The notes: generated by a model from the letters alone, not told the origin. Shown: positions 55,467 through 64,000, counted from the first letter of the stretch. The stretch: 64,000 bases of DNA from Algoriphagus sp. CAU 1675 (GCF_029222925.1 NZ_JARHUI010000002.1:310001-374000); one strand, 5' to 3'. Made by a program: numbers and translations.

Positions 55467-57242
55467 ATGAAAAAATACGCCCTCAGTCTTTTTGGGATTT
55501 TCCTTGCTTTCCAAGCATTGGCCCAAGATGTCTTTTTCTCAGTTAATCAAGTCGGTTTTCAGCCCCAAGACAGCAAAAAAGCAGTCCTATTTTCCCGAGA
55601 AAAAATTAAAAACAAAATTGAACTGCTTCGACTGCCGGATTCCAGTTCGGTAGCCAGCCTAAAGCCCATAGGTATTGAATCCGGCGTCTGGGGTGATTTC
55701 CACTACTATCAAATTAACTTTTCCAACATACAGGCTGAGGGAGAATATTTGCTATGGCATCCACAAAGCAAAACACCTAGCTCTCCCTTCCAGATTGGAG
55801 TAGAAGCCTATAGGGGTCTTTCGGAAGAACTGTTGGAATTCATGCGTCAGCAGCGTTGCGGATACAATCCCACCTTGGATATGGTTTGCCATGAAAAGGA
55901 CAGCAGAAGCTTCTTTGGCCCCATGCCGGACAGCACCTATGTAGATGCTTCCGGAGGATGGCATGATGCCGGTGACCAACTCAAATACCTGATTACAGGC
56001 AGTTATGCCACTGGGCATATGCTGTTGGCTTATCAGCTTTTCCCGGAGCAGTTTGAAGATCAAGTCAATGCGCTTGGGCAGCCTGGCTCCAATGGAATTC
56101 CGGATGTATTGGACGAAGCAAAATGGGGCTTGGACTGGCTACTCAAACTTCATCCGGCACCGGACCAACTGATTCACCAAATTGCAGATGACCGGGACCA
56201 TCGAGGCTTCAAAATCCCCAATCAGGACAATGCCGATTACGGATGGGGACCTAACAGCTACCGAGCGGCATATTTTGCAACGGGAGAACCTCAAGGCTTG
56301 GGAAAATTCAAAAGTGAATCCACCGGTATGGCCAACATAGCAGGAAGGTCTGCAGCTGCCTTGGCCCTGGGATCTAGAGTTTGGAAGGAAATCGACCTCT
56401 CTTACTCGATCAAATGTCTGAATGCAGCAAAAACCCTTTATGAACTGGGAAAAAAATATGAGGGGTATCAGCAAGGCAATTCCTTTGGAGCGCCCTATCG
56501 CTACAATGAAGAAACTTGGAATGATGATATGGAATGGGCAGGAGCAGAATTATATAAGGCTACCGGAGAAAAACAGTATCTCACTGAGGCCAAAGAGTAC
56601 GCCCTGAAAAGTGCCAATGAGGATTCATGGACCGTCAGAGATTCGGCCTCCCATTACCAACTTTATCCATTTATCAACTTGGGCCATTATTCACTACATG
56701 AAGTAGCTGATGAGGAGTTCAAGAGGACATTGGAAAGCTTCTACAAAGAAGGAATAGAATACACCCTACAAAAGGCAGCAAACAGCCCTTTCGAAGTGGG
56801 TATTCCCTTTATTTGGTGTTCCAACAATCTGATGACCAGTTTGGCCACTCAGCTGATACTCTATGAGAAAATGACCGGGGATCAAAATTATCATTCTTAC
56901 CTTTTGGCTCAGAGAGACTGGCTATTCGGAAAAAACCCTTGGGGGACCTCCATGTTTACGGGAATTCCCAAGAATGGGGATTTTCCGGTTTATGTACATA
57001 CAGCACCCTATGTGCTTCTTGGCTTGCAGGTTCCCGGAGGATTGGTAGACGGTCCGATTTTCAGGACTATTCATTCCAGTCTTTTGGGATTAAACTTAGA
57101 AAGACCCGATGATTATGAAGGAAGGCAAAACCCATTTGTGGTTTATCATGATGCTGTGGGGGACTACAGCACCAATGAACCCACCATGGATGGCACTGCC
57201 GGTTCAATTTTGATGATGGCCTATTTCAGTGCAGCAAAATGA
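55467..57242 (+). CDS. GH9 endoglucanase-type glycoside hydrolase
   Basis: A 591-residue secreted enzyme with signal peptide MKKYALSLFGIFLAFQALAQ. An N-terminal Ig-like CelD_N domain (about 22-110; VNQVGFQPQDSKKAVLF) precedes the (alpha/alpha)6 GH9 domain. The catalytic base region is GGWHDAGD (Asp167, Asp170) and the acid is in DYSTNEPTMDG (Glu571). It should cleave beta-1,4 (or mixed-linkage) glucans. No CBM or T9SS tail is seen, so it is likely periplasmic. Its stop overlaps the start of a HAD phosphatase gene by 4 bases. Confidence 0.92.
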   Translation: MKKYALSLFGIFLAFQALAQDVFFSVNQVGFQPQDSKKAVLFSREKIKNKIELLRLPDSSSVASLKPIGIESGVWGDFHYYQINFSNIQAEGEYLLWHPQSKTPSSPFQIGVEAYRGLSEELLEFMRQQRCGYNPTLDMVCHEKDSRSFFGPMPDSTYVDASGGWHDAGDQLKYLITGSYATGHMLLAYQLFPEQFEDQVNALGQPGSNGIPDVLDEAKWGLDWLLKLHPAPDQLIHQIADDRDHRGFKIPNQDNADYGWGPNSYRAAYFATGEPQGLGKFKSESTGMANIAGRSAAALALGSRVWKEIDLSYSIKCLNAAKTLYELGKKYEGYQQGNSFGAPYRYNEETWNDDMEWAGAELYKATGEKQYLTEAKEYALKSANEDSWTVRDSASHYQLYPFINLGHYSLHEVADEEFKRTLESFYKEGIEYTLQKAANSPFEVGIPFIWCSNNLMTSLATQLILYEKMTGDQNYHSYLLAQRDWLFGKNPWGTSMFTGIPKNGDFPVYVHTAPYVLLGLQVPGGLVDGPIFRTIHSSLLGLNLERPDDYEGRQNPFVVYHDAVGDYSTNEPTMDGTAGSILMMAYFSAAK

Positions 57243-57910
57243 GTTTAAACCATACATATTTAAATAATGTAAAAGCCTTGATCTTCGATATGGATGGGAC
57301 TTTGGTGGACAATATCCCCTACCACCTTGAAGCTTGGCTTCATTTCCTAAGCGATCATGGCATCCATCTTCTCCCTGAGGAATTTCATGCGCAAAATCAC
57401 GGCACCATAGATGAAATGATCGCCCGTTTCTTTCCCCATGTCATGTCCGAAGAGAAAATCATCGAACTGGGGACTGAAAAAGAGGATATCTACCGAAGAA
57501 TTTACAAGCCCCATCTTAAAGAGGTGAAAGGCTTAAGTGGATTTCTGGAAACCATGAAGTCTAAAAAGCTCAGTCTCCATTTGGCTACCATGGGCGATGA
57601 GGTCAATATCAATTTTACCCTAGAAGGTCTGGGAATCCTGGAACTCTTTGACTCGATTACCGGAGGACATGAGGTAAAGCATGGTAAACCACATCCGGAA
57701 ATTTTTGAAAAAGCTTTGAAAAAATCCCATGTCAGGCCTGAGGAATGTCTGGTATTTGAAGATTCAGGCGGAGGAATTCGGGCTGCAAAAGCTGCAGGAT
57801 TAACTGTAGTAGGAATTACCACTTCCCATACCAAACAGGAATTGATGGAAATGGGATGCGATGAAGTGATCTCTGATTTTGACGAGGCTCAAAAGTTATT
57901 TGAGGATTAA
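57239..57910 (+). CDS. HAD-family phosphatase / beta-phosphoglucomutase-like
   Basis: A 223-residue cytoplasmic HAD protein. Motif I FDMDGTLVDN (Asp17, Asp19), motif III Lys region HGKPHPEIF and motif IV VFEDSGGGIRAAKAAG. Of the beta-PGM/phosphatase subclass by length and cap position. Translationally coupled to the GH9 gene (ATGA overlap), suggesting a role in metabolising sugar phosphates from glucan breakdown. Confidence 0.88.
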   Translation: MSLNHTYLNNVKALIFDMDGTLVDNIPYHLEAWLHFLSDHGIHLLPEEFHAQNHGTIDEMIARFFPHVMSEEKIIELGTEKEDIYRRIYKPHLKEVKGLSGFLETMKSKKLSLHLATMGDEVNINFTLEGLGILELFDSITGGHEVKHGKPHPEIFEKALKKSHVRPEECLVFEDSGGGIRAAKAAGLTVVGITTSHTKQELMEMGCDEVISDFDEAQKLFED

Positions 57911-57921
57911 ACAGAATCATT

Positions 57922-57953
57922 AAAAAAGGAGCGGAAGAAACCGCTCCTTTTTC
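57922..57953. terminator. Bidirectional intrinsic terminator
   Basis: The stem AAAAAGGAGCGG / CCGCTCCTTTTT with a 6-base loop lies between the convergent HAD gene and the minus-strand serine hydrolase. Confidence 0.9.
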
Positions 57954-57958
57954 CATCT

Positions 57959-59206
57959 CTATTCAACCAGTGTAAAGACCATTTGGCGGAATTTCCAGCC
58001 ACTTTCATCCCCATTGCCTGAGCCGGACGTCTGTTTGAAAATCAAACCGATGATGTTTTCTGTAGGATCTGCAAAGTATTGGGTATTGAAATAGCCTCCC
58101 CAGTCAAAAGTCCCTTTGCTTCCGATTCCTCCCATAGCAACACCTACTTCATCTACCAATCCGAATGCTAAGCCATAATCCTTACCGCCGTTTCCAAGTA
58201 AATCCCCTACTTGGTTGGTCATGATAGTCTCAATAGTTTTGGAGCTCAATAATTTTTTCCCGTTCAACTCTCCTCCATTGAGGTACATCTGAAGGAATTT
58301 TCCATAATCCTCTGTTGTGCTGGAAAGTCCAGCCCCTCCTGAAAAGAAGGTCTTTGCACCGGCCTTTGGGTAAGCAGGGTCATAAAAAGTGACCGGAAAA
58401 GATTCCCAAGCGGAATTTCTATAGGTATGAACCGTCACCAATCTTGGAGCCTGTTGTGCACTCAGATAAAACCTTGTATCATTCATTCCCAGTGGATCAA
58501 AGATCCTTTCTTTCAAAAACTGATCAAATGGCATTCCTGACACGATCTCTATAAAATACCCCAACACATCCAAGCCCTCACTGTAAGTGTATTTACTACC
58601 CGGCTCGTGATGCAGCGGAAGCTTGGCCAGTTTTTTCACACTTTCTCCGATAGTGACTTTTTCAGTAGTAAAAAGGTCCGTGATACCAGCCTTCTGGTAG
58701 ATCATTTTCATCCGCTCATCACCGTCAATCACACCATATCCCAAGCCGGAAGTATGAGTCAATAGATGACGGATAGTAATTTCCTTGGATGCCGGTCTGC
58801 TTGTGTAAGTGGTATCCGAATACCTGAAGGAATTAAGGATTTGAGGATTTTTAAACTCAGGGATAAACTTTGAAATAGGATCATCCAATCTGAATTTACC
58901 TTCCTCCCAAAGCATCATAACAGCTGTGGAAGTAATGGCCTTGGTCTGTGAAGCAATTCGGAAAATAGAATTTTTCTCCATTGTCTTTTTGGACTCCACA
59001 TCAGCATACCCTTTTGCTTCATGGTAAACTACTTTCCCATCTTTTAAAACCATGGCTACCAAACCCGGAACCTGGCCAGAGCGAACGGTTTCCTCCAGCA
59101 TAGCATCCAGTTTTTTCACCCGCTCCGGAATAATGCCGGGAACTGATTGGCTGAATGCAGACAAGGAAAGGATGAAAAACGAAACAAGTAACTTGACTTT
59201 CAACAT
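57959..59206 (-). CDS. Secreted serine hydrolase (beta-lactamase-like)
   Basis: A 415-residue protein with signal peptide MLKVKLLVSFFILSLSAFSQ (start at 59206; eight further upstream codons are possible but not needed). Active-site S-x-x-K is SQTK (Ser86, Lys89), Y-x-N is YSEG (variant), and GSKGTFDWGGYFNTQYF is the equivalent of the third motif. Resembles class C beta-lactamase-like esterases (EstB type). Single gene. Confidence 0.9.
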   Translation of the reverse strand: MLKVKLLVSFFILSLSAFSQSVPGIIPERVKKLDAMLEETVRSGQVPGLVAMVLKDGKVVYHEAKGYADVESKKTMEKNSIFRIASQTKAITSTAVMMLWEEGKFRLDDPISKFIPEFKNPQILNSFRYSDTTYTSRPASKEITIRHLLTHTSGLGYGVIDGDERMKMIYQKAGITDLFTTEKVTIGESVKKLAKLPLHHEPGSKYTYSEGLDVLGYFIEIVSGMPFDQFLKERIFDPLGMNDTRFYLSAQQAPRLVTVHTYRNSAWESFPVTFYDPAYPKAGAKTFFSGGAGLSSTTEDYGKFLQMYLNGGELNGKKLLSSKTIETIMTNQVGDLLGNGGKDYGLAFGLVDEVGVAMGGIGSKGTFDWGGYFNTQYFADPTENIIGLIFKQTSGSGNGDESGWKFRQMVFTLVE

Positions 59207-59302
59207 AGACAGATAGTTTAATTCTGTCAAAATATATTTTTCCAGAACAAATAGCTATCAAAAAAATGACAATTGGTGATTCTAGGTCACCAAGCGCATC
59301 TC

Positions 59303-60427
59303 CTAGGAAAGACTCTCAAAAATCAGGTGAGCAGCCGTATCTGAGGCAGAGCTTTCACCCAGTTTCTCAAGAACCAAATCATAGCCCTGTAACATTTCCC
59401 CTTTGTAAACAGGGTTAGTAAGTATTGTTCGGAGTTCCTTTTCCAAGTTGGAAATGGAGAAATCCTGCTGGATCAGCTCTTTTACCACCTGTTTTTCGGC
59501 AATCAGATTTACCAAAGAAATATAAGGCACCCGGATCAGTTTTTTTCCAATAGCATAGGATATCGCACTGGTTTGATAAACCACAATCTGGGGAACCCGG
59601 AATAGAGCAGTCTCGAGAGTTGCAGTTCCGGAAGTGACAACTGCGGCAGTAGCATGGGAAAGAAGGTCATAGGTTTGATTATAAACTACCTTCAACCCCG
59701 CATTGATGGCTGGTTGATAGAGTTTTTCATCCAAACTGTCCACTCCTGCAATTACAAATTGCGCATTGGGAAAAACAGAGACTAATTCCACCATCCTGCT
59801 CAGCATTTCCTGAAGCTCCTGCTTTCTGCTTCCTGGTAGCAGGGCTATGATAGGTGCATAGCTCAGTTCATTCTTCTGAAAGAAAAAATCATGAGGTTTA
59901 AATTTGCGGATTTCATCCAAAAGCGGATTTCCTACATACGCTACCTCCATGTCAAACTTTTTGAAAAAATCCGGTTCAAATGGCAATATCGAATAAATAT
60001 GATCCGTATTGGCTTTGAGTTTAAGGGCTCTTTTTTGATTCCAGGCCCAAACCTTGGGAGGAATGTAATAATGAACAGGAATTCCTTTTTCCTTGGCAAA
60101 GGCGGCAATTTTCATGTTAAATCCCCCGTAATCAACCAAAATCAGGGCATCTGGCTTGAAAGCGGTCAGATCATTTTTGACCAAGTTGAGGTATTTGAGC
60201 ACCTTGCGGAATCCCAAAACCACTTCTAAAAATCCCATCAAGGCTACCTCAGAATAATCAACAGCAAGATCCACTCCGGCCTCTTTGGAGTAGCTGCTCC
60301 CCATTCCTCTAAACTGCAAACTGGAATCAAGAGACTTTAAGGACAGCACCAGGTTTGATGCGTGTAAGTCACCAGATCGCTCTCCGGAGATAATGTATAT
60401 TTTATTTTTTTTGACCACAGAGGACAC
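59303..60427 (-). CDS. lpxB: Lipid-A-disaccharide synthase
   Basis: A 374-residue GT19 glycosyltransferase of lipid A synthesis: joins UDP-diacylglucosamine and lipid X on the cytoplasmic membrane face. Motifs: YIISGERSGDLHASNL at the N terminus, DYGGFNMKIA, YYIPPKVWAWNQKR, ALLPGSRKQEL and TSGTATLETALF. No ATG exists before the first motif; the usable starts are GTG at 60427 or 60418, both within the left inverted repeat of the GxxExxY element, implying that insertion of the element removed the original start. Confidence 0.92.
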   Translation of the reverse strand: MSSVVKKNKIYIISGERSGDLHASNLVLSLKSLDSSLQFRGMGSSYSKEAGVDLAVDYSEVALMGFLEVVLGFRKVLKYLNLVKNDLTAFKPDALILVDYGGFNMKIAAFAKEKGIPVHYYIPPKVWAWNQKRALKLKANTDHIYSILPFEPDFFKKFDMEVAYVGNPLLDEIRKFKPHDFFFQKNELSYAPIIALLPGSRKQELQEMLSRMVELVSVFPNAQFVIAGVDSLDEKLYQPAINAGLKVVYNQTYDLLSHATAAVVTSGTATLETALFRVPQIVVYQTSAISYAIGKKLIRVPYISLVNLIAEKQVVKELIQQDFSISNLEKELRTILTNPVYKGEMLQGYDLVLEKLGESSASDTAAHLIFESLS

Positions 60428-60910
60428 GGAGAAAAAGGCTTTAGTTTCTCAGTCTAATAAGACCATCTACTAACCTCAAGACATTAAAATTTATCAGTAA
60501 CCCAATTTTATACCCACTCAATTTTAAATAGGTAATCATCTGAGCCTTATGAATATCTTTAATTTTTTTTACACTCTTTAATTCCAAAACTATTTGATCT
60601 TCTATAACCAAATCCAATCGATAGCCACATTCTAGGTATAAGCCATCAAAATAAACCGGTAACGGTTTTTCCATTTCGACTTTTAAGCCTTCAGATTTTA
60701 ATCTGTGAAACAAACAATTTTGATACGTACTTTCAAGAAGGCCTGGTCCTAATTTTCGATGAACATAAATTGCTTCACCGATTATTCTCTCAGTTACATC
60801 AAAATCTCCCATGCTTAAAACCAGAACCGTTTCAATAAAAATGATATCTAAAAAAAATTATTGAATGAAATAGTTTAAAAAACGAATAAATCTCTGTGCT
60901 CTCTGTGGTA
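60414..60910. mobile_element. About 0.5-kb unit with terminal inverted repeats carrying a GxxExxY gene
   Basis: Left end ACCACAGAGGACACGGAGA (60414-60432) and the right end (60891-60909), read in reverse complement as ACCACAGAGAGCACAGAGA, match at 16 of 19 positions. Inside is only the GxxExxY gene. The unit starts within lpxB's first codons and ends 5-6 bases from the queD stop. No target-site duplication is obvious. Confidence 0.6.
60441..60812 (-). CDS. GxxExxY protein (PD-(D/E)XK nuclease superfamily)
   Basis: A 123-residue protein. Near the N terminus is IGEAIYVHRKLGPGLLESTYQNCL, containing the G-x-x-E-x-x-Y motif (GLLESTY), then YRLDLVIEDQIVLELKSVKKI, whose D...E-L-K is the nuclease-like core (D-x(n)-E-x-K), and KAQMITYLKLSGYKIGLLINF. 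The family is widespread and of unproven role, often associated with repeated sequences. Here it is flanked by inverted repeats. Confidence 0.9.
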   Translation of the reverse strand: MGDFDVTERIIGEAIYVHRKLGPGLLESTYQNCLFHRLKSEGLKVEMEKPLPVYFDGLYLECGYRLDLVIEDQIVLELKSVKKIKDIHKAQMITYLKLSGYKIGLLINFNVLRLVDGLIRLRN

Positions 60911-60914
60911 AAAA

Positions 60915-61334
60915 TCACTCCCCAAAATACTCCACAAAATTTCTTGGCGTCTCATAAAGGGTCAATTTGTACAAGCCTCCATTGGGGGTGATCTCCTTGA
61001 TCGCTGGTTCGAGGATTTTCCAGAACTCCATGATCAGGATTTCGCAAGAGGCCATTTTTCCCTGCATAAAATCCACATCCACGTTCAGGTTTTTATGATC
61101 TACCTTATCAATCACTAACCTTCTGATGAGGGTACTCAGCTGTTTGAGGTCCACCACAAAACCCGTATCCGGATCCGGAAGCCCCTTGACGGTTACGATC
61201 AACTCGAAATTATGCCCATGCCAATTCACATTGGCACAAGGACCGAAAACCTCAAAATTCTTCTCATCAGACCACTTGGGGTTCCAAAGTTTGTGGGCTG
61301 CATTGAAATGTTCTTTTCTGCAAATGTGGATCAT
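60915..61334 (-). CDS. queD: 6-carboxytetrahydropterin synthase
   Basis: A 139-residue PTPS/QueD-family protein for the queuosine/7-deazapurine pathway. Zinc ligands lie in FNAAHKL and NWHGHNF, and the catalytic Cys in GPCANVNWHGH. It begins at ATG 61334; one codon upstream is a GTG also in frame. Its C terminus YETPRNFVEYFG is family-typical. No other queuosine genes in the window. The inverted-repeat unit begins right after its stop. Confidence 0.9.
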   Translation of the reverse strand: MIHICRKEHFNAAHKLWNPKWSDEKNFEVFGPCANVNWHGHNFELIVTVKGLPDPDTGFVVDLKQLSTLIRRLVIDKVDHKNLNVDVDFMQGKMASCEILIMEFWKILEPAIKEITPNGGLYKLTLYETPRNFVEYFGE

Positions 61335-61398
61335 CACCTCTTGAAATTCGGCGCAATTTAGGCAAAAGTAAAGAGAATAGAAATCAGGACACTAAGCA

Positions 61399-61427
61399 AA
61401 AGAAAAGCCCGATCTTAAACCGGGCTC
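61399..61427 (-). terminator. Intrinsic terminator (minus strand)
   Basis: On the minus strand, AGCCCG...CGGGCT (stem of 6 bp, loop 9) is followed by TTTTCTTTT, just downstream of the gene ending at 61435. Confidence 0.75.
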
Positions 61428-61434
61428 TAATGAG

Positions 61435-62148
61435 TTATTTTGAGGTTTCATTCAGCTTTTGAAAGAATATCACCAAGTGATCTTCCCGATCCAAACTCAA
61501 CTTATTTTCCTTGATGATGGATTTGGCCAGTTCCTGATCGGACTCATGCAAAGCCTTCAGGATACTGTTGGTCCGCGCTTTTACAGAAGTCACCTCTTCA
61601 TTTTCATCAATGAGGTAGATACTCTCCTCAAAGACAAACATTTTTCCAGCAGTAGGTGCATAGGAGTTTTTGGGAGGAGTGACAAGATCAGAATAGAATC
61701 TTCTTACTAAACTGTATTTTTTGCCCTCGGCCAATACATTGACCAAATCATTGGGATTAACACCTCTGATAAATTCAAATCCTTTTTTAAACAGCAATTT
61801 GGTCAGCAGCCCACTGGCACTACCTCCAGAAGTAGCGATGATTAGGGAAGGTCTTTCCAGCATCACGTACTCGAGGTAATTTTTATTCAGGATAATGGTG
61901 TTTCCGGCCTCATTGATGACTTCCAGTTCATTTTCATGGATATTGAACCGATAGGCTACATTCTCCTTTAGGCCGGCATTGGTAGTGCCAATATCGGCGC
62001 GTGACCAATCCTCAAAAAGGTAGGGAGAACCATCCACCCCGGAATATCCCGAAAGTCTCGCAGGTGCTCCATTCATATGCACATTGCTGATTTGAGCAAA
62101 AGAAGTTTGGGCAATTAAAATCCCAATTGCAATTAAAAATTTTCTCAT
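61435..62148 (-). CDS. Exported protein of unknown function coupled to T9SS cargo
   Basis: A 237-residue protein with signal peptide MRKFLIAIGILIAQTSFAQ. It reads as globular (VHMNGAPARLSGYSGVDGSPYLFEDWSRADI..., IILNKNYLEYVMLERPSLII). No family that I recognise. No sorting tail, so it probably stays periplasmic or at the membrane. Its start overlaps the stop of the upstream T9SS cargo gene by 4 bases, so the two are co-translated and may work together. Confidence 0.75.
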   Translation of the reverse strand: MRKFLIAIGILIAQTSFAQISNVHMNGAPARLSGYSGVDGSPYLFEDWSRADIGTTNAGLKENVAYRFNIHENELEVINEAGNTIILNKNYLEYVMLERPSLIIATSGGSASGLLTKLLFKKGFEFIRGVNPNDLVNVLAEGKKYSLVRRFYSDLVTPPKNSYAPTAGKMFVFEESIYLIDENEEVTSVKARTNSILKALHESDQELAKSIIKENKLSLDREDHLVIFFQKLNETSK

Positions 62149-64000
62149 TGTCTTATTAACTTTTTGTGTAAGGTTAAATTGTTGGTAAACATTTTCAGTA
62201 TATAAATTCCTTTATTGGCCGGCAAACTCAATTCAACCTGCAATTCAGAGCCATTCTTTTGGAACTCCTGATTGAGGTAAACCCTTCCTGCCATATCAAT
62301 CAACTGGAAATCGATTGGCCCCATATAATCGTTGGAAACAGTAATTGTCACTTGGTCTTCAGAGGGCACTGGTCCCACAAATATCCCAAACCTGTTCAAA
62401 TCTGCCTCCTGATTTGGAATAGCTGAGATGACAACTGGGTCGGAGATTCTATTGCAAACATCTCCAACAATGGCTACCTGATACAAACCGTCTTCACTTG
62501 CTGCATAGGTTCTGCTAGTTGCCCCTTCTATTGGCGCTCCATTTAGATACCATTGGAAGGCTGTTCCTGGCTGTTGAGAAGTCAAATTTGTACCATTAGC
62601 AACGATCACAGGTTTTACAAGTTCATTTTCGCCGATTTCCACAGTTTGTTCATAAGTGGATGAACTTTGGCCATTGGACACCACCAATTTGACCGTATAA
62701 GTTCCTGTGGTGTTAAACACAAAAAACGGATTAGCCAAAGTCGAAGATCCCAAGCCAGCAAAATCCCAACTGTAAGATGAAATAGTACCATCGCTTAGAT
62801 TTTCAAAGTTTACAGCAGCACCAACACAGGTAAAACTGGTTCGGAAATTGGCGAAGAGGATGTCCTCGCAATTTTGGGTCAGCCATCCATTACTATTTTC
62901 AATCTGAGCTGAAGTCCCCAAATTAACTATCGCCTGCCCTTGCAAATCCACATTGCTCACCGAAATATGATCAAGACAGGTTTTTCGGTGAATGTCATGG
63001 ATAATCTTTCCTTTGGAGGAGGCTTGGATCAAGGATTCATTTAAAGTAGAACCAAATGAAAAAATGCTGTCCAAAACATTCAATTCCCCATTTGAGCCCA
63101 AATCAAGAGTTGCTGATGAACCAATCCCCAAAGAATTTAGACTAAGAGAAGTAATCCCCAAATGAGCTTTTCCATCTGCGATTTGAATATTCTGAATCTT
63201 TTCACTCAACAGCGTTAAATCACCAGATTTGATTTTTAGCCAAAGTATAGGTGTACCCGATTCATTCTTAAAGGTCCCTGTTCCTCCCTGGTAAGTAAGG
63301 TTAACTCCTTCCATCACGGAAGAATTGCTTTCAAAAGTTATATCCTGTGAAAAAATAAGGTTTTGGAAGGTGCCAGAAAGTGCCCCCCCAGTCTTAAGCT
63401 CAAGGCTTTTCAATTTCACCTCATTGTAATCAAAAGAAACAGATGCAGCTGCATTAATCCTCACAGAGGACAATTGACTCCCAGAGATCACTTTCCAGTT
63501 GCCTGAATTGAAAGCCAGTTGAACGTTATCAAACAAAGCATCTCCAAATTCCAGCACTTTTGAATTGGTACCGGCATTCTCAAAATTTAAGGTTCCATTT
63601 CTGACTTCTGTGATTTGGTTACTTATTCTCAATCCATCATTGATGGTGAAAAGGTTTCCTTTTAAATCCAATTCTACTAATTGGTCACCAAATAAATTTA
63701 GACTAAAGACATTTGCTTCAGAATTGACATTTATAATAAGGGAACCGCCCTGAGCACCTTCAAATACTACGCGTGTCTTTGGTCCCGGTGTTTTTCCCGC
63801 TGGAGCCCCACTAATTTGAGTAGACCAGTTGTTGGAGTCTTCCCAATTCCCACCTGAGGACCCAATCCAATAAAGGGTTTCATCTGCACCGTCCTCAGAA
63901 CCTGCTGTCATTACCAATGAATACTGCTGAACGTCAAACTTCAAAGAACCTTTATGAGAGACTCTAACACGATATTTTTTGGGAGCGGGATTGGGAATAT
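62145..64000 (-). CDS. Large T9SS-secreted multidomain protein, N terminus outside window
   Basis: The frame is open to the window end; the apparent start near 63944 is an internal TTG, and upstream codons read NPAPKKYRVRVSHKGSL in frame. So the gene is 5'-truncated here. Visible order: the end of a beta domain, a beta-rich ADETLYWIGSSGGNWEDSNNWS segment (common in surface proteins), a repeat-rich beta-helix-like region, a PKD domain (SYSWDFAGLGSSTL...FNTTGTYTVKLVVSNG), an Ig-like part (FQWYLNGAPIEGATSRTY) and the C-terminal T9SS sorting domain (VTITVSNDYMGPIDFQLIDMAGRV...GIYILKMFTNN). The N-terminal catalytic domain, possibly a subtilisin-like protease, is not visible. Confidence 0.85.
   Translation of the reverse strand, partial: IPNPAPKKYRVRVSHKGSLKFDVQQYSLVMTAGSEDGADETLYWIGSSGGNWEDSNNWSTQISGAPAGKTPGPKTRVVFEGAQGGSLIINVNSEANVFSLNLFGDQLVELDLKGNLFTINDGLRISNQITEVRNGTLNFENAGTNSKVLEFGDALFDNVQLAFNSGNWKVISGSQLSSVRINAAASVSFDYNEVKLKSLELKTGGALSGTFQNLIFSQDITFESNSSVMEGVNLTYQGGTGTFKNESGTPILWLKIKSGDLTLLSEKIQNIQIADGKAHLGITSLSLNSLGIGSSATLDLGSNGELNVLDSIFSFGSTLNESLIQASSKGKIIHDIHRKTCLDHISVSNVDLQGQAIVNLGTSAQIENSNGWLTQNCEDILFANFRTSFTCVGAAVNFENLSDGTISSYSWDFAGLGSSTLANPFFVFNTTGTYTVKLVVSNGQSSSTYEQTVEIGENELVKPVIVANGTNLTSQQPGTAFQWYLNGAPIEGATSRTYAASEDGLYQVAIVGDVCNRISDPVVISAIPNQEADLNRFGIFVGPVPSEDQVTITVSNDYMGPIDFQLIDMAGRVYLNQEFQKNGSELQVELSLPANKGIYILKMFTNNLTLHKKLIRQ

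Overview
The window looks like chromosomal DNA of a marine or aquatic Bacteroidota, most likely order Cytophagales (an Algoriphagus- or Cyclobacteriaceae-like organism). This is inferred from gene content: DUF4221, DUF6266, DUF6600 and DUF1080 proteins, PSD1/DUF1501 pairs, a type IX secretion (T9SS) C-terminal sorting domain, many short-lipobox lipoproteins, and one clear TAnnTTTG promoter box. Shine-Dalgarno sequences are generally absent. No rRNA, tRNA or CRISPR array was seen.

Region 1 (1-11.1 kb) is catabolic. It holds a 5'-truncated sulfatase, a GH33-type sialidase, a small hydrolase/phosphoribosyltransferase/unknown trio, a class II ribonucleotide reductase on the minus strand, a PqaA-family lipoprotein next to a CE15-type glucuronoyl esterase, and a predicted neuraminidase followed by a DapA/NanA-family aldolase. 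These suggest breakdown of sulfated, sialylated or uronate-containing glycans. There is no SusC/SusD pair, so this is not a classical PUL. Region 2 (11.1-20.3 kb) is mostly housekeeping: three-subunit proton-translocating transhydrogenase, two Gfo/Idh/MocA oxidoreductases, an outer-membrane-like protein, a haem-binding protein and an APC permease. Region 3 (20.5-33.6 kb) has a secreted sugar dehydrogenase fused to PKD and cytochrome c domains, a DUF1080 lipoprotein, a DUF2231-PSCyt-PSD1 protein with its DUF1501 partner, a DUF6600 protein and a large BNR/VPS10-like protein.

Region 4 (33.6-47.6 kb) is the accessory, plastic part. It contains an AT-rich two-gene island (Mrr-type nuclease plus a membrane protein), a four-helix-bundle gene remnant, several REP-like hairpin doublets sharing a GGATA linker, integron-cassette-like imperfect palindromes around an S41 protease gene, a truncated duplicate of a serine hydrolase start, and a tightly coupled operon. 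That operon encodes a six-cysteine secreted peptide, a DUF4221 lipoprotein, a CxxC lipoprotein and a propeller-like lipoprotein. It is the best candidate here for an undescribed system.

Region 5 (47.5-64 kb) returns to ordinary genome: three serine hydrolases, an epimerase, a SulP transporter, an MFS exporter, a GH9 glucanase coupled to a HAD phosphatase, lpxB, queD and a T9SS cargo protein that runs off the right end. A roughly 0.5-kb unit carrying a GxxExxY gene, bounded by inverted repeats, sits between queD and lpxB and overlaps the lpxB start.

All family assignments come from reading motifs and overall sequence; no database search was run.
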